Source of the DNA: Streptomyces fodineus
GTDB taxonomy: Bacteria > Actinomycetota > Actinomycetes > Streptomycetales > Streptomycetaceae
Direction of reading: 5' to 3'
DNA: 64,000 bases
NCBI RefSeq assembly: GCF_001735805.1
Contig: NZ_CP017248.1
Coordinates: 2,728,001 to 2,792,000, forward strand
Shown in pieces: positions 38,178 to 51,244 of this stretch. Position numbers and translations under genes: made by a program. The notes beneath the pieces were generated by a model, which was not told the origin of the DNA, searched no databases, and was given only the letters and a program-made list of their open reading frames with translations. Numbering within the stretch: position 1 is the first letter of the stretch; each line of letters starts with the position of its first letter.

Positions 38178-41100
38178 TCAGAGCGCTTGGCCGTCCTTCG
38201 TCCTCCTCTTCAGAGCCGGCCTCTTCGATCGGGCGAGATCCTCCCACCTGTTCGAAAGACCGGCGATGGTGCGGGCCGCGAACAATGCGCGGATGGACAC
38301 CTCGAGATTCAACTCCGCCCGGATCAGACCGACCAGTCTGATCGCCCGCAGCGAATCGCCTCCGAGGTCGAAGAAATCCTCGTCGATGCCCACCCGGTTC
38401 AGTTCGAGCGCGTCGGCGAACGCCTCGGCCAGAACCCGCTCGGTGTGGTTGCGCGGTGCCCGGTACTGCCTGCCGTCGGGCTCGGGCTCCGGCAGCGACG
38501 CCCGGTCCACCCTTCCGCCGGCCGTCACCGGCAGGCGTTCCAGTACCACGAACACCGACGGCACCTTGAACTCCGGCAACCGCTCCGCGGCGAACCGGCG
38601 CAGTTCCTCGGCCGAAGTGCCGGTCCCGCCGCCGGCCGGCACCACGTAGGCCACCAGCCGCTGCTGCCCGGCGTCGTCCCTGCCGGCGACCACCACCGAC
38701 CGGGCCAGCCCGGGATGCTCGCAGAGCACCTCTTCGATCTCCACCGGCTCGACCCGCACGCCGCGAATCTCTGCCTGAACGTCGGCCCGGCCGACGTATT
38801 CGAGGTGGCCATCGGTGCCCCACCGCACCCGGTCTCCGGTCCGGTACATGCGCCCGCCGACCGGACCGAACGGGCAGGGCACGAACCGCTCCGCGGTCGG
38901 CCCGGGGAGCCCGGAAAGGCCACGCGCCACGCCGGGCCCGGCCACGTACAGTTCCCCGGCCACGCCCACGGGGACCGGCGCCAGCCCCGGACCCAGCACA
39001 TAGACGGCGGTGTGGTCCGTCGGCCGGCCGGCCACGCCCGCGTGGTACGCCGGTCCGTCCGCCGCCAGCCGGTGGGACGCGGCGAACGGGGTCGTTTCCG
39101 CAGGACCGTGACCGCTCACGATCGTCAACTCGGGGCAGGCCTCCCGCACCCGTCGCACCGCCGCCGCGGACACACGGTCGCCACCCGTCCACACCTCGCG
39201 CAACCCGGCGAGACACCCGGGGCGGTCTGCCGCGATCGCCGAGAACAGGTCCGCGGGCAGGAACATGAGGGAGATCTCGTTCGCCGCCCGCCATTCGGCC
39301 AGCTCATCGATGTCCAGCCCGCCCGGAGGAGCCACGACCACTCGGCCGCCGTTCAGCAAAGGCACCCACAGTTCGGGGACGAGCGCATCGGAGGTGGGCG
39401 GCGAATGCCACAGCACGGTGCCGTGGCCGCCTTCGCTCCATTGGCGATCCATGACGGACCGCTGCAGGTTCCGGTGCGTCACGGCGACTCCTGTGGCCGC
39501 ACCTGCCGGTCCGGAGCCGTACGTCACGGCCAGCAGGTTGTCCCGATGCGGCGGCCGCGGAGCCCGCCCTGCCAGGTCGCTGCCGGCGTCGGCGGTGTCC
39601 GACAGGAGGTCGTCGTACCGGATCGCCGGAACGTCCGGACCGACGCAGAGCCCTTCGGCCGTCGCCGCATCGGTGAGCAGGAGGCGTACCGGCGCATCGC
39701 GCACCATCGACGTGATCCGCTGCGTCGGTGCTGCCGGGTCGACGGCCAGGTAGGCCCCGCCCGCCTTCGCCACCGCGAGCAGGGCCACGGCCAGGTTCAC
39801 CGATCGCGGCATCGCCACCGCCACGACCTTCTCGGGTCCGACGTCCCGGCCTCGCAGCGCCTCTGCCAGACGGCTCGCCCGCTCGTCCAGCTCCCGGTAC
39901 GAGAGCACCGCGTCACCGGCCACCACCGCGGCGGCGTCGGGCGCCCGGTCCACCTGGCGGGCGAACAGGTCCGGAACCGTCAAGTCCGGCAGCGGCGCGT
40001 CCGTGTCGTCCGGTGCCGTCAGCACCCGGTCCCGCTCGGCACCGCCGACCACGTCCAGCGCACCGACCGGTTGTGAACCGGTGGCCGTCACCGCACGGAT
40101 GTACTCGATCAGCTCCTCGCCGATGAAGCGCAGTTCTGGGCGGGAGTACAGGACCGCGGGGGCGTCGAGCCGGATGAACAGGTCACTGTCGGCGCTCCCG
40201 TCTGTGTGGACAGTGATCGACAGCTCGTCGAAGGCCCCGACCGTTCCCCCGAGGTGGCGCGCCGGGTTGCCGGCGAAGTGGAGTTGCTCCGTGAACTCGA
40301 CGACGTTGAGGACGGCACCGAAACTGCCGCGACCGCTCAGGACGGTCCCGCTCGCGCGCTGGATGTCCGAGTAGTGGCACGCGGTGTGACCGAAGATCTC
40401 GTACGTCTCGTCGACGATCGCGTCGGCCACCTCGGCGAAGGTCGCGTGGAGGGGAACCCTCACCCGCACCGGCACGACGTTCACCGCAAGACCGGGCGTC
40501 CGGCTCGCCGCCCCGGCCCGGTTGGCCACGGCCAGCGAGAAGAGGATCTCCGGACGGTCGCAGCGGTGCCGCAGGAACACCGCCGTGGCCGCGGCCAGCA
40601 GCGACGACATCCACACGCCCATGGACTTCGCGGTCTCGGTCCACGCGTCCGCCTCGGCACGTGGCACGGTCAGCGTTCGGCTCACCATGCCGATGGATTC
40701 GGCCAACTGCGACCAGCGGTCGGCGCTGCCCATCGGCTCCGACAGCGCGGACCGCGTCTCCTCGGGCAGGACGACACGCGGAATCTGGGCGGGTGCCGGG
40801 GCGTCCGCCAGGTAGGTGCGCCAGAACTCCGTGTCATCGGCGAACGCCCGGGAGGCGCGGTACTCCGCCGCCTCGGCCGCGAACGACCCGGCATCCCACG
40901 GGTGCGGCAGGTCCGGTACCTGCGAGCCGCGCATCAACGCCGTGTACACCTCGGCAACGCGCCGCGACAGCAGGCCTGCTGCGCCGTACCCGTCCGACAC
41001 GAGGTGGTGGTAGGCGATCACCACGAGAGAGCGGGCCGCCGCAAGTCTGACCACGCCCAGCCGGAGCAGCAGATCGCGCTCAAGATCGAACGGCTGCCCC

Positions 41101-41405
41101 ACCAGATCGGCCAGCGCCTCGCGGGCCGCCTGCTCGGGATCGGCCGCCTCGCTGAAATCCATGAAGAACGGCCGCCAGTCCCCCAATTGCCGGGGCACCT
41201 GCTGGAGTTCACCGTCTTCCTCGGTGAAGGTGACGGTCAGTACGTCCGCCTCACCCAGCACGTGACGGAATGCGGATTCCATGACCGCCACGTCCAGCTC
41301 ACCGTCGACGTCCCACATGAACAGCGCATGGTTCAGCGTTTCGGGAGACATTCTCTGCGCCAGCCACAAACCTTGTTGTGCGGACGACGCACCGAGCGAA
41401 CGCAC
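38178..41405 (-). CDS. NRPS module C-A-PCP with a degenerate adenylation domain
   Basis: The 1075-residue module has a condensation domain at residues ~5-430 with an intact HHLVSDG motif near 132. The adenylation-like domain is at ~480-965 and the carrier domain (FFDLGGDSLRAIRL) at ~975-1045. The A domain looks inactive: A3 reads YGSGPAGAATGV (residues 629-640, with Thr638 where the lysine should be), A4 has lost its FDxS-type aspartate, A5 is GHGPAETT, and the A10 lysine is Arg965 (GGRVDR). The C domain would take the finished polyketide from the ketosynthase module encoded just upstream. The carrier may then be loaded in trans. GTG at 41405 is preferred to TTG at 41414 because GAGGAG is 7 bp before it. 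Confidence 0.88.
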   Translation of the reverse strand: MRSLGASSAQQGLWLAQRMSPETLNHALFMWDVDGELDVAVMESAFRHVLGEADVLTVTFTEEDGELQQVPRQLGDWRPFFMDFSEAADPEQAAREALADLVGQPFDLERDLLLRLGVVRLAAARSLVVIAYHHLVSDGYGAAGLLSRRVAEVYTALMRGSQVPDLPHPWDAGSFAAEAAEYRASRAFADDTEFWRTYLADAPAPAQIPRVVLPEETRSALSEPMGSADRWSQLAESIGMVSRTLTVPRAEADAWTETAKSMGVWMSSLLAAATAVFLRHRCDRPEILFSLAVANRAGAASRTPGLAVNVVPVRVRVPLHATFAEVADAIVDETYEIFGHTACHYSDIQRASGTVLSGRGSFGAVLNVVEFTEQLHFAGNPARHLGGTVGAFDELSITVHTDGSADSDLFIRLDAPAVLYSRPELRFIGEELIEYIRAVTATGSQPVGALDVVGGAERDRVLTAPDDTDAPLPDLTVPDLFARQVDRAPDAAAVVAGDAVLSYRELDERASRLAEALRGRDVGPEKVVAVAMPRSVNLAVALLAVAKAGGAYLAVDPAAPTQRITSMVRDAPVRLLLTDAATAEGLCVGPDVPAIRYDDLLSDTADAGSDLAGRAPRPPHRDNLLAVTYGSGPAGAATGVAVTHRNLQRSVMDRQWSEGGHGTVLWHSPPTSDALVPELWVPLLNGGRVVVAPPGGLDIDELAEWRAANEISLMFLPADLFSAIAADRPGCLAGLREVWTGGDRVSAAAVRRVREACPELTIVSGHGPAETTPFAASHRLAADGPAYHAGVAGRPTDHTAVYVLGPGLAPVPVGVAGELYVAGPGVARGLSGLPGPTAERFVPCPFGPVGGRMYRTGDRVRWGTDGHLEYVGRADVQAEIRGVRVEPVEIEEVLCEHPGLARSVVVAGRDDAGQQRLVAYVVPAGGGTGTSAEELRRFAAERLPEFKVPSVFVVLERLPVTAGGRVDRASLPEPEPDGRQYRAPRNHTERVLAEAFADALELNRVGIDEDFFDLGGDSLRAIRLVGLIRAELNLEVSIRALFAARTIAGLSNRWEDLARSKRPALKRRTKDGQAL

Positions 41406-41595
41406 ACGGATCAACTCCTCAGCGAACTAGCCCAGAAACCGGAGGAATTCGTAGATCAATCGCACCTTCACAGGTGTGGATCGGCCCGGTCAAGACAACG
41501 CGGGTGCCGGGGCCGGGCGAGCCGCTGAAAACCCCCGCGGTGTCCTGGCGACGGGACGTCCCACGGGGCCGGACAGCGCCCGGAGGGCGGTGGGC

Positions 41596-44500
41596 TCACC
41601 GCGGATCGCCGCCGGCCAGCGAGGACATGATGTGCCGGGCGATCAGTCTCGGCGACGGATGCCGCAACACCAGATTCGCCCTCAGCTTGAGCCCGGTCGA
41701 CACGGCCAGGCGTTTGCTCAGCTCCACCGACAACAGCGAGTCGAATCCTATGGCCTTGAACTCCTGGTCGGGGTCGATGGTCTCGCCGGAGGGGTGTCCG
41801 AGCACGACGGCGACCTTCTCCAGGACGTGGTCCAGGACGACTGCCTCCGCTTCCCCGTCGGGGAGCGCGGCGATCCGGTCCGACAGAGGCCCGAGGTGGT
41901 CATCGTCCACGGGTAGCCCGGTCGCGGGCGCCTCCACCGCCACCGCCGTGTGGGAGGAGTTCAACCAGTACCGCCGCCGCTGGAAGGCGTACGTCGGCAG
42001 GTCCACCCTCCGACGCGCTCCGAACACCGCGTCCCAGTCCACCAGGCCGCCGCGGACATGCAGTTGGGCCAGGGAGCCGAGCACGGCCTCCACCTCGCCG
42101 CGGTCCCGCCGCGCGGATGACAGGACGAGCGCGTCGTCCACCTCCTCGACCATCTCCTGCACCGGGACCGTCAGAACGGGGTGCGGACTCATCTCGATGA
42201 ACACCCGGAAACCGTCCTCGACCAACTGCCGGACGGAGGGTTCGAAGAGGACCTTCTCGCGCAGGTTGTCGTACCAGTAGGCGCCGTTCAGCTCCGCCGT
42301 GTCGATGGTTCTGCCGTACAGGGTCGAATAGAAGGGCAACGCCGACGTTTTCGGGCGCACGCCGGACAGCGGACCGATCACCTGGTCGCGGACGCGGGTC
42401 ACCTGGGGGGAATGGGAGGCGTAATCAACCGATACCCGCCGGGCCTGAGCGCCCTCGGCCTTCATCTTCTCGACGAATTCGTCGAGCGCGTCCGGTTCCC
42501 CGGACACCACCACCGAATGGGGTCCGTTGACCACGGCGATGCTCACCCGGTCGTGCCACGGCCCCAGACGCGCCGCCACGAAATCCGCGGACTCGGCGAC
42601 CGACGCCATGCCGCCGTGACCGATCAGGTCCACCAGCGCTCTGCTGCGCAGCGCCACGATCCTGGCGGCGTCCCGCAGCGACAGCGCACCGCACACATGG
42701 GCGCCGGCCATCTCGCCCTGGCTGTGCCCCACCACGGCGGCCGGCGCCACGCCCCAGGACCGCCACAGTGCGGCCATGGACACCATGACCGAGAACAGCA
42801 CCGGCTGAACCACGTCCACCCGGTCCAGTGAGGGCGCGCCCTCCACGCCGCGCACCACGTCGAGCAGCGGCCAGTCGACCCATTCGGCCAACGCGGCCGC
42901 GCAGTCGTCGAGACTGCGGGCGAAGACGGGGAAGGCGTCGTACAACTGCTGCCCCATGCCGGCCCATTGCGAGCCCTGCCCGGGGAACACGAAGACCACG
43001 CCGCCGAGGTCCCCGGCGACACCGCGTACGACCCGGGCGGACTCCGCGCCGTCGCTCAACGCCGTCAAGCCGCTCAGCAACTCGTCCCGGCCGCGGCCCA
43101 GCACCACGGCACGGTGGTCGAAGCGCGACCGGCTCGACACCAGCGACCAACCGACGTCGGCGACGTCCAGGCCCGGTTCGGCGTGGGCGAAGTCGCGCAG
43201 CCGGGCCGCCTGCCGGGCCAGGGCCGCCGCGTTCCTGCCGGACACCACCCACGGCACCAGCCCGTCGGCGACGGCCGGGCCCGGACCGCGCTCGTCCGTC
43301 GGCTGCGCCGGTGCCTCTTCCAGGATCACGTGGGCATTGGTGCCGCTGATCCCGAACGACGACACGCCCGCCCGCCGCGGACCGTCCGCCCGGGGCCATC
43401 CACGCCCCTCCACCAGCAGTTCGACCGCGCCGGAGGACCAGTCCACGTGCCGTGAGGGCACCTGCACGTGCAGAGTCTTCGGCAGGAACCCGTGGCGCAT
43501 GGCCAGCACCGCCTTGATGACCCCGGCGACCCCGGCGGCGGCCTGGGCGTGCCCGATGTTCGACTTCATGGACCCCAGCCGGAGCGGCCTGCCCCCGGCC
43601 CGTCCCTGTCCGTAGGTCGCCAGCAGAGCACCTGCCTCGATGGGGTCGCCGAGCGCGGTTCCGGTGCCGTGGGCCTCGACCAGGTCCACCTCCCGGGCAT
43701 CGACGCCCGCGTTGGCCAGCGCCTGCCGGATCACCTTCTCCTGGGCGAGGCCGTTGGGAGCGGCCAGCCCGTTGCTGGCGCCGTCCTGGTTCACCGCGGA
43801 ACCGCGTACGACGGCCAGCACGGGGTGGCCGTCGCGGCGGGCGTCGGACAGCCGCTCGAGGAGCAGCACGCCCACCCCCTCGGCCCAGCCGGTCCCGTCG
43901 GCCGAGTCCGCGAAGGACTTGCACCGGCCGTCGGCCGACAGACCGCGCTGCCGGGAGAACTCCACGAAGATCGCGGGCGTAGACATCACCGACACCCCGC
44001 CCGCCAGCGCGAGCGAGCACTCCCCCGAGCGCAGCGACTGCACCGCCAGGTGCAGGGCCACCAGCGACGACGAGCACGCCGTGTCCACGGTCACCGCCGG
44101 CCCGGTCAGACCCAGTTCGTACGCCACCCGGCCGGAGGCGACGCTCGGCGCACTGCCGTGCAACAGGTACCCCTCCAGCTCGTTCCTGGTCCCTTCGAGG
44201 AAGCGTGAGCCGTACTCGGAGGAGCTCACCCCGGCGAAGACTCCGATGTCGGCCCCGCGCACACCGGCGGGAACGATGCCGGCGCGCTCGAAGACCTCCC
44301 ACGACGTCTCCAGCAGCAGGCGCTGCTGCGGGTCGATCGCCAGCGCCTCACGCGGACTGATACCGAAGAAGTCCGCGTCGAAGTCGGCCGCGTCCGTCAG
44401 GAACCCGCCGTGCCGCACATACGAGCCGCCGACGGTCTCGGGGTCCGGGTCGTACACGTCCCGCCATCCGCGGTCCGCCGGGAACTCGTCCACGACGTCC

Positions 44501-44712
44501 AGGCCGCCGCGGAGCACCTCCCACAGGTCCTCGGGCGAGGACACACCTCCCGGGTAGCGGCACGCCATGGCCACCAGGGCGATCGGCTCGCCGCGGCCGG
44601 CTTTCAGGGCGTCGTTCTCCTGCCGCAGACGGTCGCGCTCCTCGATCAGTGTGCGCAGCGCCCGCTCGACCCGGGCCGCGCCGTCCGCCGTGCGGTCCGC
44701 GGAGTCGCTCAT
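41596..44712 (-). CDS. Type I PKS module KS-AT-ACP (methylmalonyl, no reduction)
   Basis: The 1038-residue protein carries an N-terminal coiled-coil docking segment ([18 protein letters not shown]), KS at ~45-460 with [10 protein letters not shown] at ~570-870 with GHSQGE and the YASH motif typical of methylmalonyl-CoA, and ACP at ~950-1020 ([10 protein letters not shown]). No KR, DH or ER is present, so the beta-ketone is left. It is the last PKS module before the NRPS condensation domain and predicts the C2-methyl/C3-ketone end of the acyl chain. Its ATG lies 1 bp from the stop of the preceding PKS gene. No thioesterase domain is attached. Confidence 0.93.
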   Translation of the reverse strand: MSDSADRTADGAARVERALRTLIEERDRLRQENDALKAGRGEPIALVAMACRYPGGVSSPEDLWEVLRGGLDVVDEFPADRGWRDVYDPDPETVGGSYVRHGGFLTDAADFDADFFGISPREALAIDPQQRLLLETSWEVFERAGIVPAGVRGADIGVFAGVSSSEYGSRFLEGTRNELEGYLLHGSAPSVASGRVAYELGLTGPAVTVDTACSSSLVALHLAVQSLRSGECSLALAGGVSVMSTPAIFVEFSRQRGLSADGRCKSFADSADGTGWAEGVGVLLLERLSDARRDGHPVLAVVRGSAVNQDGASNGLAAPNGLAQEKVIRQALANAGVDAREVDLVEAHGTGTALGDPIEAGALLATYGQGRAGGRPLRLGSMKSNIGHAQAAAGVAGVIKAVLAMRHGFLPKTLHVQVPSRHVDWSSGAVELLVEGRGWPRADGPRRAGVSSFGISGTNAHVILEEAPAQPTDERGPGPAVADGLVPWVVSGRNAAALARQAARLRDFAHAEPGLDVADVGWSLVSSRSRFDHRAVVLGRGRDELLSGLTALSDGAESARVVRGVAGDLGGVVFVFPGQGSQWAGMGQQLYDAFPVFARSLDDCAAALAEWVDWPLLDVVRGVEGAPSLDRVDVVQPVLFSVMVSMAALWRSWGVAPAAVVGHSQGEMAGAHVCGALSLRDAARIVALRSRALVDLIGHGGMASVAESADFVAARLGPWHDRVSIAVVNGPHSVVVSGEPDALDEFVEKMKAEGAQARRVSVDYASHSPQVTRVRDQVIGPLSGVRPKTSALPFYSTLYGRTIDTAELNGAYWYDNLREKVLFEPSVRQLVEDGFRVFIEMSPHPVLTVPVQEMVEEVDDALVLSSARRDRGEVEAVLGSLAQLHVRGGLVDWDAVFGARRRVDLPTYAFQRRRYWLNSSHTAVAVEAPATGLPVDDDHLGPLSDRIAALPDGEAEAVVLDHVLEKVAVVLGHPSGETIDPDQEFKAIGFDSLLSVELSKRLAVSTGLKLRANLVLRHPSPRLIARHIMSSLAGGDPR

Positions 44713-44713
44713 G

Positions 44714-47700
44714 TCACTTGCCCCTCTCGTCCAGCGCCAGGTCGACCAGTGCTTCCAGGTTCATGGCCGCCAGTTCCTCCCCATCGGTGACCGCGTCCGG
44801 CACCTGCCCGCCGGTGTCCGGCCCGGCCGGGTCGGCGCAGGCCAGCACGAGGTCCAGGACGCCCGCGCTGCGCAGCCTGTCGATCGGGACGTTGCGCAGC
44901 ACGCGCCGGATCTCCTCGTCCTCGGCCGGGCTCGCGCTCGGCGCCGGGCGCAGTCGGCCGAGCAGGTGTCCGCCCAGCTCGCGTGGGGTCGGGTAGCTGA
45001 AGACGAGGGTGGACGGCAGCCGCAGCCCGGCCGCGGACGCCAGGCGGTTGCAGAGTTCGACCGAGGTCAGCGAGTCGAACCCGAGCTGTGTGAACGCCTG
45101 GTCGGCGTCGACGGCCGCGCCGGACGGGTGTCCGAGCACGACGGCGACCTGCTCGCGGACCCAGTCCAGTACGACCGCCCCGGCCTCGCTCTCCGGCAGG
45201 CCGGCCAGGCCCTGAGGGCCACTGTCCCTGGTCGTGCCCGTCCGGTTCCGGCGTGGGCGGCGGCCGTCCACGAGGTCGCGCAGGAGGAGCGGCAGCTCGT
45301 CGCCGGACTTGTTCCGCAACGCGGAGAGGTCCAACCGCGCCGGTATGAGCACGGCCCTGTCGCTCGCGCACGCCGAGTCGAACAGGGCCAGTGCCTCTGG
45401 TGTCGGCATCTCCGCGACACCCAGCCTGCGTACCCGGGCGAGGTCGGCCTCGTCCAGGTCCGCGGTCATGCCGCTGTGCTCCTGCCACCAGCCCCAGCAC
45501 AGCGATGTGCCGGCCAGGCCGGACGCCCTGCGCTGCGCCGCCAGAGCGTCCAGGAAACTGTTCGCCGCCGCGTAGTTGGCCTGTCCCGCGGTGCCGAGCA
45601 CGCCCGCGAGGGCGGAGAACAGGATGAACGCCGAGAGGGTGTGTCCGCTGGTCAGCTCGTGCAGGTTGACCGCCCCGCCGGCCTTGGCCCGCAACACGCG
45701 GTCGAGGCTCTCCGCGGTCAGCGACTCGACGGTGCCGTCCGCCAGCACACCCGCCGCGTGCACGACCGCGGTCAGCGGATACCCGGGGGGCATGTCCGCG
45801 AGCAGGGCCGCCACGGCAGCCCGGTCCGCGACATCGCACTGCACGACCCTGACGAGCGCGCCCGCCCCCGCCAGCTCCGAGGCCAGCTCGGCGGCCCCGT
45901 CGGCCGCCATGCCCCGGCGGCTGGCCAGCACCAGGCTGCGCACACCGTGTTCGGCGACGAGGTGCCGCGCCACCAGCGCGCCCACCGTGCCGGTCCCGCC
46001 GGTGACCAGCACGGTCCCGCCGCCGAAGCCGTCCCCCATCTCGAGGACCAGCTTGCCGGTGTGACGGCCCCGGCTCATCTCGCGGAACGCCGTACGTGCG
46101 TCGCGGATGTTGCGGACGGAGACCGGCAGCGGGCGCAGCCTCCCCGCGGCGAACAACTCCATCACGGCGCCGAACATCTCGTGGATCGTGTCCGGGCCCA
46201 CCTCGTAGAGGTCGAAGGCCCGGTAGTCGACTCCGGGGTGATCGGCTGCCACCTGCCGGGGATCGCGGATGTCCGTCTTCCCCATCTCGATGAAACTCCC
46301 ACCTTCGGGGAGCAGTGCCAGCGAGGCGTCGACAAACGTGTGCGCGAGGGAGTTCAGGACGACATCCACACCGCGGCCGCCGGAGGAATCCAGGAACTTC
46401 TCCGCGAACCGCAGATCCCGTGACGACGCAAGGTGCTCGTCGTCCAGTCCGAGGCCGCGCAGGGTGGGCCACTTGGCCGGGCTCGCGGTGGCGTACGTCT
46501 CGGCACCGACGTGCTTCGCCAGTTGGACGGCGGCCATCCCGACACCGCTTGCCGCGGCGTGGATGAGGATCCGTTGCCCCTTCTCGAGCTTCTTCAGGTG
46601 GAAGAGCGCGTAGTAGGCGGTGAGGTAGGCGCCCGGCACGGACGCCGCCTCGGCGTAGCTCCACCCGTCGGGGATGGGCATGAGCATCCGCTGATCGGCC
46701 ACGGCCACGCGGCCGAAGGCTCCGGAGAAGATGCCCGTCACCCGGTCACCGGGTGCGAGACCGCTGACGTCGTCCGCCACCTCCAGCACGGTTCCGGCTC
46801 CCTCGCTGCCGAGCCCGTCGTCGATGGCCGTCCTCTCCACCAGCCCCAGGGCGATCGTCACGTCCCGGAAGTTGAGCCCCGCGGCGTGCACGGAGATGCG
46901 GACCTGACCGCTGGTCAGGGGCGCCTCCACCTCGGGGCAGGGAATCCATGTCAGGTTCTCCAGCGTCCCCCTGCGCACGATGCCCAGCCGGTGCGCGCCG
47001 GCCGCCGGCGGCTCGGTCCGGTGGTTCGCCGGTGGGACCGGCGTCATCCGGGGGCCGAGGAACGCGCCGCGCCGCACGGCCAGTTGGTCCTCGCCGAGGC
47101 CGAGCGCGTCCGGCAGGCGGGCCCAGGAGGTCTCCTCGTCGTCGAGGTCCACCAGCCGGAACCTGCCGGGGTGCTCCGTCTGAGCGGACCGGATCAGGCC
47201 CCACACGGACGCGCCGGGGAGGCTCCCGACGCTCTCCTCGCCATCGGTGGCGACAGCCAGACGGGTGAGGACCACCAGGGTGGACCCGGCGAGAGAGTCC
47301 TCGGCGAGGAACCACTGGACCTGTTCCAGCACGCGTGCGTCCGTGGCGAGCAGATCGGAGCCGGCGCCGGTGACGTCGTCCAGGCAGAGGACGAGGTGCC
47401 GGGGTGCGTCCCCCCCGAGGACGTCGTCCACGGACTCGTGGAGCACGGCACCCGCGTGGGAAAGCCGGGAGGCCGAACCGTCCTTCGCACCGACGACGGC
47501 CCACTGTCCGTCGAGGGTCTCCCCCGCGCTCCGCCGGAGGGGCCGCCATGCCAGTTCGAACAGCGACTGCCCGTGCCCGCCGCGCGCGGGGCGCAGGTGC
47601 TCAGGGCTCGCCGGCCGGAACGTCAACGCCCCGATGTGAGCGATCGCGCGGCCGTGCTCGTCGGCGACCGCCACCGACACGGCGGCGTCGCCGGCCGGGG

Positions 47701-50700
47701 AGACCCGGATCCGCACGGTCGGGCCGCACTCGCCCGCCAGGTCCACCCCGGACCACGAGAAGGGCATCCAGCCCCGGTCGCCCGTGACCTCGATGACACC
47801 ACCGGCCACCACCGCGTGCAGCACGGAGTCCATCAGGGCCGGATGCAGGGCGAATCCGGCACCGGCCGATCCGTCGGCGGTGGTCGGCACCGTGGCCGTG
47901 GCGAAGAGGTCGTCACCGCGCTGCCACGCTTCGCGCAGCCCGCGGAAGGCCGGACCGTAGTCGAAACCCGCGTCCGCGAAGGTGTCGTACAGACCATCGA
48001 TGTCGAGCCGCTGCGCCCCGGCCGGTGGCCATACGGCGAGGGAGCGCGCGTCATCGGTCCTGGTGGCGGCCGGTGTCGTGCCCGGTCCCAGGCTCCCTGC
48101 GGCGTGCCGCGTCCAGCCGCCGGCCGTTCGGTCGTCCTCACCGGGGCGCGCGTACACCTCCAGGGACCGGCGTCCCGTCCCGTCCTGCGCCGTGACGACG
48201 ATCCGCACCTGCACGTCGCCCGAGTCGGGGAGGACCAGGGGGACCTCCAGGGAGAGTTCCTCGACCGCCGGGCACCCGACGAATTGGCCCGCCCACAGCG
48301 CCAGGTCCAGGTACACCGTCGCCGGTACGACGACCGCGCCGAAGACGGTGTGGTCGACCAGCCAGTCGTGGGTCCGCAGGGACCACAGACCGGTGAGGAC
48401 CACCTCGTCGGTGCCGGGGTGGTCCACCGCGGCGCCCAGCAACGGGTGCCCGGGAGCCGAAAGACCGGCCGAGGCCACGTCCGGCCCGCTCATGTCCGCC
48501 AGGAAGTCCAGCCAGTACCGCTGCCGCTGGAACGCGTACGTCGGAAGGTCCACCCGCCGACGCGGCTCGAACAGGGCGTCCCAGTCCACGGCAGCGCCCC
48601 GGACGTGCAGGTGGGCCAGTGATCCGACCAGCGTCTCCACCGCGCCCCGGCCCCGCCGCGACGACGACAGGACCACCGCGTCGTCCACGCCCTCGGCGGC
48701 GAAGGCCTCCTTGGTGATGCTCGTGAGGGCCGAGCCGGGGCCCAGTTCGAGGAAGACGTTCGCACCAGCCGTACGGGCGTGCTCCACGGCGTCGTGGAAG
48801 CGAACGGGTTCGCGGATGTGCCGCACCCAGTGCGCAACGGACGTCAGTTCCTGGAGCGAGGCTGCACGGCCCAGCCTCGTCGAGACGACCGGGATCGCCA
48901 TGCGGCCCGCGGGGAGCTCGCCGATCGAGGCCGCGAACTCGTCCAGGACCGGGTCCATGAGCGGGGAGTGGAAGGCGTGGTCGACGTCGAGGAGTTTCGC
49001 CGGTGTGCCGCGGGAGACGAGCCGTTCCCGGAGGTCGAGGAGCTCCTCGCGGACGCCCGAGACCACGACCGACTCCGGGCCGTTGACGGCGGCGACGCCG
49101 GTGCGGTCGTACGGACCGAGCAGGGCGCTCACTTCGCTTTCCGAGGCTCGTACCGACAGCATTCCGCCCCGCTGGGCCGCCTGCATGACCCGACCGCGCG
49201 CGGCCACCAGCCGTGCCGCGGCGGCCAGGTCCAGGGCTCCGGACACGTGAGCGGCGGCGATCTCGCCGATGGAGTGGCCGATCAGGTGGCCCGGCTGCCC
49301 GCAGAACGTCACCATGAGCCGGTACCGGCTGACCTCCAGCGCGAACAGCGCCGGCTGCGCGATGTCGGTCCGGCCCGCTCCGCCCTCCACGGGTGCGTCG
49401 GCGAGGAGCAGGGGCATGAGGGCGTAGGGAAGGTGTGCGTCGAAGTGTTCGCAGACCTCGTCGAGGGTGCGCGCGAAGACGGGGAAGGAGTCGTACAACT
49501 GGCGTGTGGTCCCTGCCCATTGCGTGCCCTGTCCGGGGAACATGAAGGCGGCGCCGCCGACGTCACCGACGACACCCCGTACCACCCCGGCACACTCGGT
49601 GCCGTCGCTCAACGACGTGAGTCCGCACAGCAGTTCGTCCCGGTCATGCCCGAGCACCACCGCGCGGTGCTCGAACCGCGACCTGCTCGACACCAGCGAC
49701 CAACCGATGTCGGCGGCGTCCGCATCGGGATGCGCCACGGCGAAATCGCGCAGCTTCTCCGCCTGCGCCCGCAGCGCGCCCCGCGACCGCGCCGACACGA
49801 CCCACGGCACCGGCCCGGACGGTCGACCGACGGCGTCGGGCACCGTCTCCTCCTCGGGCGCCTCCTCCAGGATCAGGTGCGCGTTGGTGCCACTGGCCCC
49901 GAAGGCGGACACGCCCGCCCGTCGGCGCCGTCCCGGCACGCTCGGCCACTTCATCGTCCCGGTCAGCAGCTCGACCGCCCCGGCCGACCAGTCCACCTGC
50001 GTCGTCGGCCGGTCCACGTGCAGCGTCTTGGGCATCGTCCGGTGGCGCATCGCCATGATCATCTTGATGATCCCGCCGACGCCCGCGGCCGCCTGTGTAT
50101 GCCCGATGTTCGACTTCAGCGACCCCAGCCACAGCGGGCGGTCGGGATCGCGGCCCTGCCCGTAGGTGGCCAGCAGCGCCTGCGCCTCGATCGGATCGCC
50201 CAGCGTCGTACCGGTCCCGTGGGCCTCCACCACGTCCACGTCGCCCGCCCGGACCCGCGCGTTGGACAGCGCCGCCCGGATCACCCGTTGCTGTGACGGC
50301 CCGCTCGGCGCGGTCATCCCGTTGGACGCCCCGTCCTGGTTGATCGCCGAGCCCCGGATCAGCGCCCAGACACGGCGCCCGTGGCGCCGCGCGTCCGACA
50401 GCCGCTCCAGGACCAGGACTCCGGCGCCTTCGGAGAAGCCGGTGCCGTCGGCCGCGTCGGCGAACGCCTTGCACCGGCCGTCCGCCGCCAGGCCCCGCTG
50501 CCGCGACATCTCGCGGAGCACCTGTGTCGTCGCCATGACGGTGACGCCGCCGGCCAGGGCCAGCGCGCACTCGCCCTGCCGCAGCGACCGCACCGCCTGG
50601 TGCACCGCCACCAGCGAGGACGAGCACGCGGTGTCGGTCGACACCGCCGGGCCCTCCAGGCCCAGCGCGTACGCCACGCGCCCGGACGCCATGCTCAGCA

Positions 50701-51244
50701 GGGAACCGGTCTGTCCGTAGCCCGAGATGCTCTCCGGGGTGAAGAAGTGGTTCCCGTAACCGAAGTACGCCAGACCGGCGAAGACGCCGGTGTCGCTGCC
50801 GCGCAGGGTGTGCGGGTCGATGCCGGCTCGTTCCAGGGACTCCCACGAGGTCTCGAGGAGCAACCGCTGCTGCGGGTCGGCGGCCAGCGCTTCTCGTGGG
50901 TTGATCCCGAAGAAGTCCGCGTCGAAGTCACCCGCGTCGTACAGGAACCCGCCGGAGCGCGTGTAGCAGGTGCCCGGCCGGTCCGGATCCGGGTCGTACA
51001 GGGCCTGAAGGTCCCAGCCGCGGTCCCCCGGGAAGTCCGACACCACGTCCCGGCCCGCCCGCACCAGCTCCCACAACTCCTCCGGGGTCGCCACGCCTCC
51101 CGGGAAGCGGCAGGCGACACCCACGATCGCGATGGGCTCGGCAGCGGCCTCTGTCAGCTCCTTCAGGCGTCGGCGCGTCTCGATCAGTTCGATCGATGTC
51201 CGCTTCAGGTAGTCGAGAACATCGGCGTTGTCGTCGTTGGTCAT
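44714..51244 (-). CDS. Type I PKS module KS-AT-DH-ER-KR-ACP (malonyl, full reduction)
   Basis: The 2176-residue protein has an N-terminal docking helix, KS at ~40-455 (DTACSSSL), and AT at ~563-865 with GHSIGE and HAFH, a malonyl-CoA signature. The DH at ~930-1200 is intact ([10 protein letters not shown] and [10 protein letters not shown]). The ER spans ~1425-1735 ([27 protein letters not shown]). The KR spans ~1740-1920 ([20 protein letters not shown], with LAD at the LDD position of B-type ketoreductases). The ACP at ~2015-2085 carries [10 protein letters not shown], with a C-terminal docking tail. It should add an unsubstituted two-carbon unit and reduce the previous carbonyl to CH2. The frame is open upstream to 54133, but the real start is the ATG at 51244, which overlaps the previous stop by 4 bp. 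Confidence 0.93.
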   Translation of the reverse strand: MTNDDNADVLDYLKRTSIELIETRRRLKELTEAAAEPIAIVGVACRFPGGVATPEELWELVRAGRDVVSDFPGDRGWDLQALYDPDPDRPGTCYTRSGGFLYDAGDFDADFFGINPREALAADPQQRLLLETSWESLERAGIDPHTLRGSDTGVFAGLAYFGYGNHFFTPESISGYGQTGSLLSMASGRVAYALGLEGPAVSTDTACSSSLVAVHQAVRSLRQGECALALAGGVTVMATTQVLREMSRQRGLAADGRCKAFADAADGTGFSEGAGVLVLERLSDARRHGRRVWALIRGSAINQDGASNGMTAPSGPSQQRVIRAALSNARVRAGDVDVVEAHGTGTTLGDPIEAQALLATYGQGRDPDRPLWLGSLKSNIGHTQAAAGVGGIIKMIMAMRHRTMPKTLHVDRPTTQVDWSAGAVELLTGTMKWPSVPGRRRRAGVSAFGASGTNAHLILEEAPEEETVPDAVGRPSGPVPWVVSARSRGALRAQAEKLRDFAVAHPDADAADIGWSLVSSRSRFEHRAVVLGHDRDELLCGLTSLSDGTECAGVVRGVVGDVGGAAFMFPGQGTQWAGTTRQLYDSFPVFARTLDEVCEHFDAHLPYALMPLLLADAPVEGGAGRTDIAQPALFALEVSRYRLMVTFCGQPGHLIGHSIGEIAAAHVSGALDLAAAARLVAARGRVMQAAQRGGMLSVRASESEVSALLGPYDRTGVAAVNGPESVVVSGVREELLDLRERLVSRGTPAKLLDVDHAFHSPLMDPVLDEFAASIGELPAGRMAIPVVSTRLGRAASLQELTSVAHWVRHIREPVRFHDAVEHARTAGANVFLELGPGSALTSITKEAFAAEGVDDAVVLSSSRRGRGAVETLVGSLAHLHVRGAAVDWDALFEPRRRVDLPTYAFQRQRYWLDFLADMSGPDVASAGLSAPGHPLLGAAVDHPGTDEVVLTGLWSLRTHDWLVDHTVFGAVVVPATVYLDLALWAGQFVGCPAVEELSLEVPLVLPDSGDVQVRIVVTAQDGTGRRSLEVYARPGEDDRTAGGWTRHAAGSLGPGTTPAATRTDDARSLAVWPPAGAQRLDIDGLYDTFADAGFDYGPAFRGLREAWQRGDDLFATATVPTTADGSAGAGFALHPALMDSVLHAVVAGGVIEVTGDRGWMPFSWSGVDLAGECGPTVRIRVSPAGDAAVSVAVADEHGRAIAHIGALTFRPASPEHLRPARGGHGQSLFELAWRPLRRSAGETLDGQWAVVGAKDGSASRLSHAGAVLHESVDDVLGGDAPRHLVLCLDDVTGAGSDLLATDARVLEQVQWFLAEDSLAGSTLVVLTRLAVATDGEESVGSLPGASVWGLIRSAQTEHPGRFRLVDLDDEETSWARLPDALGLGEDQLAVRRGAFLGPRMTPVPPANHRTEPPAAGAHRLGIVRRGTLENLTWIPCPEVEAPLTSGQVRISVHAAGLNFRDVTIALGLVERTAIDDGLGSEGAGTVLEVADDVSGLAPGDRVTGIFSGAFGRVAVADQRMLMPIPDGWSYAEAASVPGAYLTAYYALFHLKKLEKGQRILIHAAASGVGMAAVQLAKHVGAETYATASPAKWPTLRGLGLDDEHLASSRDLRFAEKFLDSSGGRGVDVVLNSLAHTFVDASLALLPEGGSFIEMGKTDIRDPRQVAADHPGVDYRAFDLYEVGPDTIHEMFGAVMELFAAGRLRPLPVSVRNIRDARTAFREMSRGRHTGKLVLEMGDGFGGGTVLVTGGTGTVGALVARHLVAEHGVRSLVLASRRGMAADGAAELASELAGAGALVRVVQCDVADRAAVAALLADMPPGYPLTAVVHAAGVLADGTVESLTAESLDRVLRAKAGGAVNLHELTSGHTLSAFILFSALAGVLGTAGQANYAAANSFLDALAAQRRASGLAGTSLCWGWWQEHSGMTADLDEADLARVRRLGVAEMPTPEALALFDSACASDRAVLIPARLDLSALRNKSGDELPLLLRDLVDGRRPRRNRTGTTRDSGPQGLAGLPESEAGAVVLDWVREQVAVVLGHPSGAAVDADQAFTQLGFDSLTSVELCNRLASAAGLRLPSTLVFSYPTPRELGGHLLGRLRPAPSASPAEDEEIRRVLRNVPIDRLRSAGVLDLVLACADPAGPDTGGQVPDAVTDGEELAAMNLEALVDLALDERGK

